This document shows, one piece after another, positions 17,311-27,189 of a stretch of DNA of 64,000 nt. Where the stretch lies: the NCBI GenBank assembly GCA_038182865.1, contig CP116226.1, forward strand, positions 3,162,001 to 3,226,000, read 5' to 3'. Source of the stretch: Microbacterium enclense. Its GTDB lineage: Bacteria; Actinomycetota; Actinomycetes; Actinomycetales; Microbacteriaceae. Positions within the stretch are counted from its first letter, which is position 1, and every line of letters begins with the position of its first letter. The notes under the pieces were generated by a model. That model ran no database searches, had not been told where the DNA came from, and saw only the letters and a list, made by a program, of their open reading frames with translations. A program made the position numbers and the translations under genes.

Positions 17311-17808
17311 GTGAGTACCCCTTTCGACGATCGAGACGACGGCAGGCCGGAGAGCCCTGCTCAGCGTGCGGACCGCAATTGGAACGACGTGCTGCAGGAG
17401 CTGCGCGTCTTGCAGACGGGCACGCAGATCCTCACCGGATTCCTGCTCGCCCTCGCCTTCCAGTCCGCCTTCGCCGACCTCGCCGCGGGCTGGCGAGGGT
17501 TCTATCTGGCGCTGGTGAGTCTCTCCGCCCTGAGCGCGGTCGTCGCCTTGGCGCCCGTGGCTCTGCACCGAGCCGTCTTTCAGCGGGGCATCAAACCCGC
17601 CTTGGTGAGGTTCGGCCACCATGCGCTTCGCGGCGCCTTGGCCCTCGTGTCGCTGCTGCTCGTCGGTGTCGTGGTGTTCGTCTTCGGCATCGTGGTCGGG
17701 GTGACCGCCGGCGTGATCGCGGGAGTCGTGCTCGCCGCGGCGATCCTCGTACTGTGGGTGGTGATGCCGGAAGTGCTCCGGCGCCGCAGCGGAAAGGACC
17801 GACCGTGA
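17311..17808 (+). CDS. DUF6328 family membrane protein
   Basis: 165 residues with four hydrophobic helices after a short acidic N-terminus. NWNDVLQELRVLQTGTQILTGF is the conserved entry to helix 1 in this family (given here as the stretch from residue 25). The GTG at 17311 has GCAGGA eight bases upstream; an ATG at 17302 would add three residues. The stop overlaps the nitrilase start (GTGA), so the two form an operon. Function unknown. Confidence 0.8.
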   Translation: MSTPFDDRDDGRPESPAQRADRNWNDVLQELRVLQTGTQILTGFLLALAFQSAFADLAAGWRGFYLALVSLSALSAVVALAPVALHRAVFQRGIKPALVRFGHHALRGALALVSLLLVGVVVFVFGIVVGVTAGVIAGVVLAAAILVLWVVMPEVLRRRSGKDRP

Positions 17809-18611
17809 CCGACGCAGGATTCGGCCTGGCTGTCGCGCAGTTCGCGCCCGCAGCCTCGCGTGCGGCCAACCTCGAGGCGATCGCCGAGGGGGCGCGCACC
17901 GCCGCGGCACGCGGGGCGCGGGTCGTGGTGTTCCCGGAGTACTCCAGCTACTTCGTCGACCCCTTCGACGCCTCACTCGCGGATAACGCTGAAGACCTCG
18001 AGGGCGCTTTCACTGCCGCGCTGACGGCGCTCGCGACGGAACTCGGCCTCGTCGTGGTCGCCGGCCTGCTCGAGAAGGCGGACGACGGCCGTCGCGTGCG
18101 CAACACCGTCGTGGCGGTGGCGGATGACGGCATCCGTGCCGTGTACCGGAAGCTGCACCTGTACGACGCGTTCGGTCAGCGGGAGTCGGACTGGGTGGCG
18201 CCGGGGGAGATCGCCCCGCCCGAGACCTTCGACGTCGACGGGCTCCGATTCGGTCTCATGACCTGTTACGACCTGCGCTTCCCCGAGGTCTCGCGCACCC
18301 TCGCCGACGCCGGCGTCGAGGTCGTCCTGGTACCGGCCGAATGGGTGCGCGGACCCCTCAAGGAACATCACTGGCGAACGCTCGTGCAGGCCCGGGCCAT
18401 CGAGAACACGGTCTTCGTGGCGGGGGCCGATCACCCGCCACCGCTCGGCGTGGGGCACTCCATGATCGTCGACCCGCAGGGCGTGATCATCGCCACGGTG
18501 GGCACGACCACCGACGTCGCGGTTGCCCACATCGACCCGGACGCCATCGCCCGCGTGCGTCGCGTGAACCCCGCTCTGGAGCTCCGGCGCTTCCGCGTCA
18601 CCCCGCGCTGA
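17805..18611 (+). CDS. Carbon-nitrogen hydrolase (nitrilase superfamily, Nit2/omega-amidase-like)
   Basis: 268 residues, the whole length being one CN-hydrolase domain. The catalytic triad is visible: Glu45 in VFPEYSSY, Lys116 in YRKLHLYDAF and Cys154 in MTCYDLRFPE. The HLYDAFG and CYDLRFPE sequences are close to the Nit1/Nit2 branch, which acts as omega-amidase or deaminated-glutathione amidase, so amide hydrolysis of a small metabolite is likely. The start is a GTG overlapping the previous stop. Confidence 0.9.
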   Translation: MTDAGFGLAVAQFAPAASRAANLEAIAEGARTAAARGARVVVFPEYSSYFVDPFDASLADNAEDLEGAFTAALTALATELGLVVVAGLLEKADDGRRVRNTVVAVADDGIRAVYRKLHLYDAFGQRESDWVAPGEIAPPETFDVDGLRFGLMTCYDLRFPEVSRTLADAGVEVVLVPAEWVRGPLKEHHWRTLVQARAIENTVFVAGADHPPPLGVGHSMIVDPQGVIIATVGTTTDVAVAHIDPDAIARVRRVNPALELRRFRVTPR

Positions 18612-18692
18612 TCGAGAGCGCGCTCGGTGGGCGTCGGTGGTGTCGGTCCTGACCTGTCCGGCATCTTTTTGCAAGTCGTGGGAACGAGTGAT

Positions 18693-18708
18693 CAGATGCC
18701 GCAATCTG
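18693..18708. promoter_or_regulatory. Possible operator of the XRE-family gene
   Basis: Inverted repeat CAGAT-GCCGCA-ATCTG ends five bases before the start codon of the XRE-type gene, within an AT-richer stretch that includes TTTTTGCAA. Its position over the likely transcription start suggests autoregulation. Short arms make chance possible. Confidence 0.35.
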
Positions 18709-18713
18709 TGTAG

Positions 18714-18998
18714 ATGACGAGTTTGGCGACTGACTACCCGTGGATGCCATACATGCGTGAGTTCGGATCGAATCTCCGGAGGGCGCGCCTGGCGGTGGCG
18801 TTGACGCAAGAAGACGTGGCTCTGCGCGCGAAGATCTCGCTTTTCACGTATCAGAAGCTCGAAAAGGGCGAATCGAATCCAGGAACTCCGGCGAACCCCC
18901 GTCTCCAGACGTTGCTGGCGCTTTCCGTCGTCCTGGGGGTTCCGGTTCAAGACCTCGTGCCCGACCTCTCGCGCTGGCAGGGCTCGCTGTCGCCCTGA
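18714..18998 (+). CDS. XRE-family helix-turn-helix regulator (Cro/CI type)
   Basis: 94 residues, essentially one HTH_3 domain: FGSNLRRARLAVALTQEDVA, then KISLFTYQKLEKGESNP as recognition helix and turn, ending LVPDL. No ligand domain. Next to a DUF6907 gene and other small genes, a block with no obvious pathway. Could be a stand-alone repressor of its neighbours or a remnant of a mobile element; no integrase or toxin is nearby. Confidence 0.85.
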   Translation: MTSLATDYPWMPYMREFGSNLRRARLAVALTQEDVALRAKISLFTYQKLEKGESNPGTPANPRLQTLLALSVVLGVPVQDLVPDLSRWQGSLSP

Positions 18999-19007
18999 TC
19001 CGCCGGA

Positions 19008-19328
19008 CTACGGGAACCACCGCAACAGTGCCTCTGTCGCTCGGATGAGGCGTCTCGCCGTCCCCACGCTCAAGATCGCCGACGACCGGGAGGGGTGGTC
19101 GGGTCCGATCCACACCCAGGTCTCGCCGCACGTGCGTTCGAGGCCGATTGCGATCTCGACGATGGTCGGGGCATCGATGCCGCCGTGCGCATTCACGAGG
19201 CGTTCGACACCGGGAACGATGACCCCCTCGCTGCGATGGACGAGACGCAGGTCCGAGGTCGCCTCGTGCTCGCCCGTGCACCACGGGGGACATGCGCAAG
19301 GGTCCTCCCGTGGGTCCGACGGACTCAT
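19008..19328 (-). CDS. DUF6907-like small protein
   Basis: 106 residues from the ATG at 19328, preceded by AGAAGGG. Near the start it has CACPPWCTGEHE, a CxC...C...H arrangement that looks metal-binding and matches DUF6907, a family common in Streptomyces and often near XRE-type regulators. The rest alternates beta-strand-like segments (IVEIAIGLE, TWVWIGP) ending in an amphipathic helix. No membrane segment. Function unknown. Confidence 0.65.
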   Translation of the reverse strand: MSPSDPREDPCACPPWCTGEHEATSDLRLVHRSEGVIVPGVERLVNAHGGIDAPTIVEIAIGLERTCGETWVWIGPDHPSRSSAILSVGTARRLIRATEALLRWFP

Positions 19329-19447
19329 GGACGCCCTTCTCTCCTGGGTGACGAGGGGACCGCGTCCCCGTTTCCGAGGGAATCGCTCCCGAGGCGAGCG
19401 GTGATCCCGGATGACGGGATGTCCGCGTCGGTCGACGGCGGTCGCGG

Positions 19448-19669
19448 CTAGTGGTCGAGTGCGTCGGCGAACCTGAGCAGCGAGATCTCGCGCACCATCC
19501 GCCATCCCGCCCGTGTGCGGACCATCGTGTAGCCCTCGCGGCGAAGGCGCAGGCCGGTCTCGCGCGTCAGGCGGGCGGTACCGGGGAGCTTCGTCCATTT
19601 CAGAGACGGCCCGTACACGTGGGTGATGCGGAGGGGGCGCGATTCACGCGTGCGTGGTGTGCGAGACAT
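19448..19669 (-). CDS. Small basic hypothetical protein
   Basis: 73 residues from the ATG at 19669 with GGGAAAG upstream. About a quarter of the residues are Arg or Lys (for example TRETGLRLRREGYTMVRTR), with no cysteine and no membrane helix. I do not recognise the family. It faces away from the SnoaL-like gene across an AT-rich palindrome, which supports real transcription. Confidence 0.5.
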   Translation of the reverse strand: MSRTPRTRESRPLRITHVYGPSLKWTKLPGTARLTRETGLRLRREGYTMVRTRAGWRMVREISLLRFADALDH

Positions 19670-19735
19670 GTGGTCTTTCCCGTCATGTATCGAAGCCGGA
19701 CGGTGCCGGTCCGGGGCGTCGCAGTATCCGCAGAA

Positions 19736-19753
19736 TACCATTTATACATGGTA
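19736..19753. promoter_or_regulatory. Perfect palindrome in a divergent AT-rich promoter
   Basis: TACCAT-TTATAC-ATGGTA, arms of six bases with a 6-base spacer, located between the small basic gene (67 bases away) and the SnoaL-like gene (89 bases away). The segment is strikingly AT-rich for this genome and the minus strand carries TATAAA and TATTCT hexamers. It looks like an operator for a dimeric regulator; the XRE protein 750 bases away is one candidate. Confidence 0.5.
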
Positions 19754-19841
19754 ATTTCTCTCCGTCGACCGTTGTCTCCGGAACTCGTCTGATGCGGCGA
19801 ACGAGAACGAGACGGGTCGCACTCACAAGGGAGATGGATGC

Positions 19842-20240
19842 ATGGGGCCGACCGATCCCTCCTTCGCGGAGCGGGAGCGTCACGTCGAGGCTCTCTTCGC
19901 CGCCCTCAGACGCGCCGACGTGGGAGCGGCCGTGGCTCTGTTCGCCGACGACGCGCACATCATGCGCATCCGCTACGCCGGAGGTCATGTCTCGGGTGGG
20001 CACATGGTCGCGACCGGACGGACGGACATCGCGCGAAGCCTTCGCGAATTCGTCCGCCGCGCGCCGGTGATCCGTGCCGCGGCATTCTCGTGGGAGGGCG
20101 AGGGACTTCTCGTCCGGGTGGAGTGCTCGCTCGATGGCCCGCACGGCGGACGTGAGCAGTGGTCCCGCCTGGTCGGATACGACTTCGCGGGAGGTCTCAT
20201 CAGCCACGTCCGCGAGACGACCCACGACGACGAGGAGTGA
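19842..20240 (+). CDS. SnoaL-like / NTF2-fold protein
   Basis: 132 residues with the cone-shaped NTF2 fold pattern: an initial helix (FAERERHVEALFAALRRAD), ALFADDAHIM, then four strands ending GLISHVRETT. AAGGGAG lies upstream of the ATG. Such proteins range from hydrolases and cyclases to stress-induced binding proteins, so no reaction can be named. Stand-alone. Confidence 0.7.
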   Translation: MGPTDPSFAERERHVEALFAALRRADVGAAVALFADDAHIMRIRYAGGHVSGGHMVATGRTDIARSLREFVRRAPVIRAAAFSWEGEGLLVRVECSLDGPHGGREQWSRLVGYDFAGGLISHVRETTHDDEE

Positions 20241-20281
20241 AGACGATCCTGGTGAGGGGCCGGTGGTGCGTCGCGCTGCCC

Positions 20282-21487
20282 TCAGAGTTCCGAGAGCGCG
20301 GAGAGCCGCCGCGCGGCCTCCGACAACACCTCGACGCGTTTGCAGGCGGCGAAGCGGACGAGGGTCGCGTAACGGTCACGGTGCCCGGGGGAGACGAAGG
20401 CGGTCAGCGGGATGCCGACCACTCCCGCGCGGGCGGGCAGCTCGCGGCAGAAAGAGTCGGCATCCGTGGCGCCCAGCGGCGCGGCATCCACGACCGTGAA
20501 GTACGACCCCCCGGGCGTCGAGACGGCGAAGCCGGCGCCGCGCAGGCCGGTCGCGAGAATCCGAGCCTTGGCGGCCATGGTCTCCGCGACGGAGGAGAAG
20601 AAGGCGTCAGGGAGTCGGAGCCCGCTCGCGATCGCGGGTTGGAAGGGTGACCCGCCGACGTACGTGAGGAACTGCTTCACCGCAAGAATCGCGGTGACAA
20701 GCTCGGCCGGTCCCGTGACCCACCCGGTCTTCCACCCGGTGAGCGAGAACGTCTTGCCGGCGGACGAGATCGACACCGTCCGTTCGGCGGCGCCGGGAAG
20801 CGTGGCGATCGGCACGTGTGGTCCATCGAAGACCAGGTGCTCGTACACCTCGTCGGTCACGATGATCGCATCGTGGAGGTGGGCGAGCCGGATGACCTCG
20901 TCGAGGACCTCACGGGAGAACACCGTTCCGGTGGGATTGTGCGGATCGTTGACGAGGATGACACGGGTGCGATCGGTGACCGCGGATGCCAGCTGCTCGA
21001 GGTCGGGCTGGAAATCGGGCCACAGCAGCGGGACCGGCACGAGTCGGGCGCCCGCGAGGGCGACGCTCGCGGCGTAGGAGTCGTAGTACGGCTCGAACAC
21101 GACGACCTCGTCGTCCGGGCCGTCGATCAACGCGAGTAACGTCGCCGCCAGGGCCTCGGTCGCCCCCACGGTGACGAGAACCTCGCTCCCGGGGTCGAGG
21201 TCGATCCCGTAGAAGCGCCGCTGGTGCTCGGCGATCGCGGTGAGAAGTTCGGGGAATCCACGGCCGGGGGCGTACTGGTTCACCCCGTCGGCGATCGCCC
21301 GACGAGCGGCTTCGAGCACGACCTCGGGCCCGTCTTCGTCGGGGAAACCCTGACCGAGATTGAGGGCACCGGTCGAGGTCGCGAGGGCGGTCATCTCGGC
21401 GAAGATGGTGGGCACGGCGTGACCGTCAGGGGCGAGGAGGCCCGCTCCGCGGGCGGTGCGCTGCCAGGCGCCGGGGATGATCTGCAT
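20282..21487 (-). CDS. PLP-dependent aminotransferase, class I/II
   Basis: 401 residues, fold type I. PLP lysine near residue 245 in SSAGKTFSLTGWKTGW; the substrate carboxylate Arg near the C-terminus in LVRFAACK; NDPHNPTG and DEVYEHLVF supply the Asn and Asp/Tyr contacts to PLP. The sequence is close to the YbdL/kynurenine aminotransferase/DapC-like branch. Candidates are N-succinyl-diaminopimelate aminotransferase of lysine synthesis or a methionine/aromatic transaminase; context does not decide. Confidence 0.88.
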   Translation of the reverse strand: MQIIPGAWQRTARGAGLLAPDGHAVPTIFAEMTALATSTGALNLGQGFPDEDGPEVVLEAARRAIADGVNQYAPGRGFPELLTAIAEHQRRFYGIDLDPGSEVLVTVGATEALAATLLALIDGPDDEVVVFEPYYDSYAASVALAGARLVPVPLLWPDFQPDLEQLASAVTDRTRVILVNDPHNPTGTVFSREVLDEVIRLAHLHDAIIVTDEVYEHLVFDGPHVPIATLPGAAERTVSISSAGKTFSLTGWKTGWVTGPAELVTAILAVKQFLTYVGGSPFQPAIASGLRLPDAFFSSVAETMAAKARILATGLRGAGFAVSTPGGSYFTVVDAAPLGATDADSFCRELPARAGVVGIPLTAFVSPGHRDRYATLVRFAACKRVEVLSEAARRLSALSEL

Positions 21488-21660
21488 CGTGGAGAGTGCC
21501 TTCGGGGAATGCGCGGGGCGCGCGGACCTGTTCGCTCTCACCGTAGGCCATGGGGCTCGCGGGGCGTTCCTGCCAGACCCATAGAGGTGGCTCAACGTGG
21601 TCATAGGCAGCACACAGCATCCAGGGTCATCGTGGAATCGCCTGGAAGAAGGAGCATCAC

Positions 21661-23271
<1,611 letters not shown>

Positions 23272-23282
23272 CGTCCCGGACG

Positions 23283-23323
23283 AAAGACGCCACCCCGCGA
23301 TAGGCTCGCGGGGTGGCGTCTTT
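23283..23323 (+). terminator. Terminator of the HtrA gene, overlapping the promoter and start of the next gene
   Basis: An 18-base perfect inverted repeat (23283-23300 and 23306-23323) beginning with AAAGACGCC and ending GGCGTCTTT. The loop TAGGC plus the first base of the right arm reads TAGGCT, a -10-like hexamer, and six bases later, inside the right arm, is the GTG start of the glycerophosphotransferase gene. Confidence 0.85.
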
Positions 23324-24587
23324 CTCGTTCGGGGCGGGAAACGCGCGAAAACTCCGTCGGATCCCGGTGTACGTCGCGGGTCGGCTCCTCACGGCCGCCA
23401 CCCCGCGGTCGCGCGCAGAATGGGTGTTCGGCTGCGCGGTCGGCGTGACCGACGGCGCTCTCGCGCTCTGGCGCGTCGCCGCGGCGCACGGCGAGACGGG
23501 CGTGTGGCTCGTGGCCGACACCGCCCAGGCGCGGCAGGCGGACGAGCTCGGCATCCCCTGGGTGCGAAAGGACTCCCTGCGGGGGCTGTGGCGTACGGCC
23601 CGGGCACGCGTGATCGTGGTCACGCACGGCTTCGGCGATGTGCAGAGGTACGCGGTCACCGGCGCATTCATCGTCCAGCTCTGGCACGGGATCCCGCTGA
23701 AGCGGATCGGGCTCGACTCCGCCGAGACCACCCGTACGTCGTCGGGTCCGGCGGGTGAGGTGCTCCGCCCGATCGTCGCGGCGCTCTACCGCCGGACGAC
23801 CCGTCAGATCTCCCTGCTCCCCGCCGCGTCGCATCTCGTGCGCGGGCGGCTCGAGACGGCCTTCGCTCTCTCCGACGAGCGACTCCCCGTCACGGGCGAG
23901 CCCCGGGTCGACGTGCTCTCGCGCGGGCGTGCCGAGGATCGGCGAGCCGTCGCACGCGCCGAACTCGAGAAGACGACGGGGCTGTCGCTGGGTGACCGCC
24001 GAGTCGTTCTCTACGCGCCCACGTGGCGCGACGGCGAGGACGACCCCGCCGTCCCGAGCGGCGGCGAGTGGGATGCCATCTCCGCGGTGCTCGACCGGCT
24101 CGACGCCGTCCTGCTCGTACGGTCACACCCGCTGGGCGAGGGGGACTACACGCCGCCGACTCCGATCGACCGCGTGGCGTCCCTCGGGGCCGACCGGGCA
24201 ACGGACGTGACGCCGGTGCTGCCGGGCGTCGACGTGCTGATCACCGACTATTCCTCCCTTGTGTTCGACGCGGCGCTCGTGCCGCTGCCGGTGCTGTTCT
24301 TCGCCCCCGACCTCGAGGCGTACACGGCGCGGCGAGGGCTGTACGGGCGCTACGCCGACGTCGCCGGCACCGATCCGGCACGCACCTGGGCGGAGGCGCT
24401 CACCCACCTGGACGGCATCCTGAACGATCCCACCGAGGCGGTGAAGGCCTCCCGCCGGCGGAGCGCGACCGTCCACGCCCACCGCGACGGCAGGAACGCC
24501 GAGCGCGTCTATCGCGAGGTTCGCCGCCGCCTCGACCGCGAGACACCGAGCAGCGTCCCGTGGGGCGCGAGAAGGGCGCAGCGATGA
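23313..24587 (+). CDS. CDP-glycerol glycerophosphotransferase-family enzyme 1
   Basis: 424 residues of the TagB/TagF catalytic type. Signature histidine in QLWHGIPLKRIG near residue 127 and the C-terminal ITDYSSLVFDA near 310; APTWRDGED in between binds nucleotide. Family members polymerise or prime glycerol-phosphate (or ribitol-phosphate) chains of teichoic acids at the inner membrane face. The GTG is six bases after TAGGCT, implying a leaderless message, and lies inside the upstream terminator. Its stop overlaps the second enzyme (ATGA). Confidence 0.85.
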   Translation: MASFSFGAGNARKLRRIPVYVAGRLLTAATPRSRAEWVFGCAVGVTDGALALWRVAAAHGETGVWLVADTAQARQADELGIPWVRKDSLRGLWRTARARVIVVTHGFGDVQRYAVTGAFIVQLWHGIPLKRIGLDSAETTRTSSGPAGEVLRPIVAALYRRTTRQISLLPAASHLVRGRLETAFALSDERLPVTGEPRVDVLSRGRAEDRRAVARAELEKTTGLSLGDRRVVLYAPTWRDGEDDPAVPSGGEWDAISAVLDRLDAVLLVRSHPLGEGDYTPPTPIDRVASLGADRATDVTPVLPGVDVLITDYSSLVFDAALVPLPVLFFAPDLEAYTARRGLYGRYADVAGTDPARTWAEALTHLDGILNDPTEAVKASRRRSATVHAHRDGRNAERVYREVRRRLDRETPSSVPWGARRAQR

Positions 24588-26041
24588 CTGACGCGCGATT
24601 CGTCGACGACGGCACCGGCACGGTGTTCGAGATCAGCGGTGTCGGGCCGCGCCCCGCCTCCGTGCAGCTGATCGGGCGGCGTGCTCGCGTCACCGCGCGT
24701 CTGCACGGGCGGGGGCGGAGCTGGCGAGCCGAGCTGCCTCTGCGGGCGCCGCGCTGGGGTGGGCCCGAGCTTCCCCTGCCGACGGGGGAGTACCGCGTAC
24801 GCGTCGATGCGGGTGAAGCGACGGATGCCGCCGTCCCGGATGCCGCCATTCCGCTGACCATGCTGACGGGGCTGCGCGCGGCGTGGACAGGCGCCATCCT
24901 GCATGTCGGGCCGCCGGTCGATCCGGCGTTCACCTCACGCGAAGGCCAGGCCATCCTCGAGAAGAGGTACTCCGCGAGTCGCGAACCGCTGGAGAACGCC
25001 GTGTTCTTCGAGAGCTTCTACGGACGCAACGCGAGCTGCAATCCGCTCGCGATCGATCGCGAGCTCGCGCGGGTTGCCCCGGGGGTCACGCGGTACTGGA
25101 GCGTGGTCGACCCGTCCGTGGCGGTTCCCCCGGGGGCCGTGGCCGTCGTGGAGGGGAGCCCCGCCTGGTGGCGGGCCCGCGGAACGGCCCGGCTGCTCGT
25201 CGTCAACGACTGGTTGCGTCGACGCTTCGTCCGTCGTCCCGGGCAGGTCGTTCTGCAGACCTGGCACGGCACCCCCCTGAAGCGGCTGGCGTTGCACCGC
25301 CCCGGATTCGATCCGCGACGCGCGGTCGCCGTGGTCCGCGAGGCGCTCCGGTGGAACGTTCTCCTCGCGCAGAGCCCGTACGCGGCGCGCGTGCTGACCA
25401 AGGCGTACGCGTTCCTCCGTCGGCCCGTGTGGATCGAGGGCTACCCGCGCAACGATGTCCTCCACAGCGACGACGGGCGACGCACCCGGCAGGCCTTGGG
25501 CATCGAGGCCGAGGAGCGCGTCCTCCTGTACGCCCCCACATGGCGGGACGACCGCGAGGCCATCGTCGATTTCGTCGACCCGGCGGCGCTCGCCCGCGCG
25601 ACCGATTCGGTCGTGCTGGTGCGCGGCCACTCCCGAACGCTCCTCCCCGGCGAGGACGCGCGAGGCCCCCGCGTCATCGACGTGACCGGGTACCCCGACA
25701 CGGCGCACCTGCTCGCCGCGGCCGACGCTCTGATCACCGACTACTCGTCCGTGATGTTCGACTTCAGCATCACCGGGAAGCCCCTGTACTTCCTGGTCCC
25801 CGACCTCGAGCACTACCGCGGAGCCCTGCGCGGGTTCTACTTCGACCTGCTCGACGCGGCACCCGGTCCCATCGTCCGATCGCAGGACGACCTCGAACGG
25901 GCGATCGAGGAGGTCGACCCGTCGATCTTCGCCGATCGGTACGCACGATGGCAGCGCATCTTCAACGCGCGGGACGACGGCCGTGCGAGCGAGCGGGTCG
26001 TCGCACGCATCCTCGATCGCGGGTTCGTCGATCGCGAGTGA
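24584..26041 (+). CDS. CDP-glycerol glycerophosphotransferase-family enzyme 2
   Basis: 485 residues. An N-terminal all-beta region of about 110 residues (probably a sugar- or polymer-binding accessory domain) precedes the catalytic domain with LQTWHGTPLKRL near residue 226 and ITDYSSVMFDF near 387. Both essential family histidine and TDYSS elements are intact. The ATG overlaps the previous stop by four bases, so enzymes 1 and 2 are coupled and may act sequentially as primase and polymerase. No TagO/TagA/TagGH genes are in the window, so whether the polymer is a wall teichoic acid remains open. Confidence 0.85.
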   Translation: MTDARFVDDGTGTVFEISGVGPRPASVQLIGRRARVTARLHGRGRSWRAELPLRAPRWGGPELPLPTGEYRVRVDAGEATDAAVPDAAIPLTMLTGLRAAWTGAILHVGPPVDPAFTSREGQAILEKRYSASREPLENAVFFESFYGRNASCNPLAIDRELARVAPGVTRYWSVVDPSVAVPPGAVAVVEGSPAWWRARGTARLLVVNDWLRRRFVRRPGQVVLQTWHGTPLKRLALHRPGFDPRRAVAVVREALRWNVLLAQSPYAARVLTKAYAFLRRPVWIEGYPRNDVLHSDDGRRTRQALGIEAEERVLLYAPTWRDDREAIVDFVDPAALARATDSVVLVRGHSRTLLPGEDARGPRVIDVTGYPDTAHLLAAADALITDYSSVMFDFSITGKPLYFLVPDLEHYRGALRGFYFDLLDAAPGPIVRSQDDLERAIEEVDPSIFADRYARWQRIFNARDDGRASERVVARILDRGFVDRE

Positions 26042-26051
26042 GCCGCGCGCG

Positions 26052-27146
26052 TCAGGGCAGGGGCGTGTTGCGGCCGTTCAGCCGCGACGTGTCGACGGTG
26101 TCGCGAGCCCCGCGCAGAACGCCCCCCACGAACCCGGCTCCCCACGAGAGGTGCATCGAGGGCAGCACCGCCGCCGTCCACATCCGGTCGCGCCATCCTC
26201 CTCCTCCCGCCCGACCCAGCGCGGCCAGGGCGACGAGGGCAGCGTACGCGGCAACCGGGACATGGACCACGGATGCCGCAGCCGACCGCCGACCCCGCAC
26301 GCGGCGACCGATCTGCCAGACGCCCGTCGCGGCCGACAGCACGGTCGCTGCCACCAGGGCGGGCGGGGCGAAGAAACGCAACGAGTTGCGGCGACCGTAG
26401 CGTCGGACGAGTTCGCCGCGCCACGCCCCCGTGGCACGGAACTGCCGCACCAGGCGGGTCCAGCTCTCGCGGGGCCAGTAGACGACCGAGAGTGCCGGGT
26501 CGAACCAGACGCGGTACCCCGCACGGCGCAGCCGGAGGTTGAGCTCCCAGTCCTCCCCGCGCCGGAGGGACGGATCGAATCCTCCGACCTCGTCAATGGC
26601 CGCGCGACGCATCACGCCGAGATAGGCCGACTCCGCCGGCCCCTCGGGCGAACCGCCGTGATAGGCCCCGCCGCCGAGGCCGACGCGCGCGTTGTACGCC
26701 CGCGCCACCGCCCTCTGAAAAGGCGAGCGACCATCGGCGCGCATCACACCGCCGACGTTGGCCGCGCGGGTGCGCGCGAGAGTGGCCAGCGCCCGGAGCG
26801 TGTACCCGGGGGAGAGCTCGGAATGGGCATCGACGCGGACGACAGTGGGGTAGCGGCTCACACCGAGCGCGAGATTCAGACCCACCGGGATGTCGGCATC
26901 CGGATTCTCCACCAGCACGATGCGGTCATCCTCCGCGGCGAGCTCCCGTGCGATCGCGGTGGTGCCGTCGGTCGAAGGTCCGAGGGCGAGCACGATCTCG
27001 ACGGGGCCGGGGACATCCTGGCTGAGGGTCGAGCCGACCGCGCGACGCAGATACCTCTCCTCGTTCAACACGGGCATGATGAAGCTCACGCCGGCGTCGT
27101 CGGGGGGAACGGGCGCGTCTCTTCCGCCGGGGGTCGGGAGCAGCAT
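26052..27146 (-). CDS. Glycosyltransferase family 2 with C-terminal membrane helices
   Basis: 364 residues. GT-A fold: VSFIMPVLNEERYL at the start, VRVDAHSE as the metal-binding DxD equivalent near residue 105, and GEDWELNLRLRRAGY near 200. After residue 260 there are two or three hydrophobic segments, so it is membrane-attached. Sequence style is like ExoA/succinoglycan-type transferases. AAAGGA precedes the ATG. Flanked by three CDP-glycerol-type enzymes, so it may decorate or start the same surface polymer. Confidence 0.82.
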   Translation of the reverse strand: MLLPTPGGRDAPVPPDDAGVSFIMPVLNEERYLRRAVGSTLSQDVPGPVEIVLALGPSTDGTTAIARELAAEDDRIVLVENPDADIPVGLNLALGVSRYPTVVRVDAHSELSPGYTLRALATLARTRAANVGGVMRADGRSPFQRAVARAYNARVGLGGGAYHGGSPEGPAESAYLGVMRRAAIDEVGGFDPSLRRGEDWELNLRLRRAGYRVWFDPALSVVYWPRESWTRLVRQFRATGAWRGELVRRYGRRNSLRFFAPPALVAATVLSAATGVWQIGRRVRGRRSAAASVVHVPVAAYAALVALAALGRAGGGGWRDRMWTAAVLPSMHLSWGAGFVGGVLRGARDTVDTSRLNGRNTPLP

Positions 27147-27189
27147 CCGTCGATCCTTTCACGCCGTGCCTGGCCGGTACCCTGGAACG

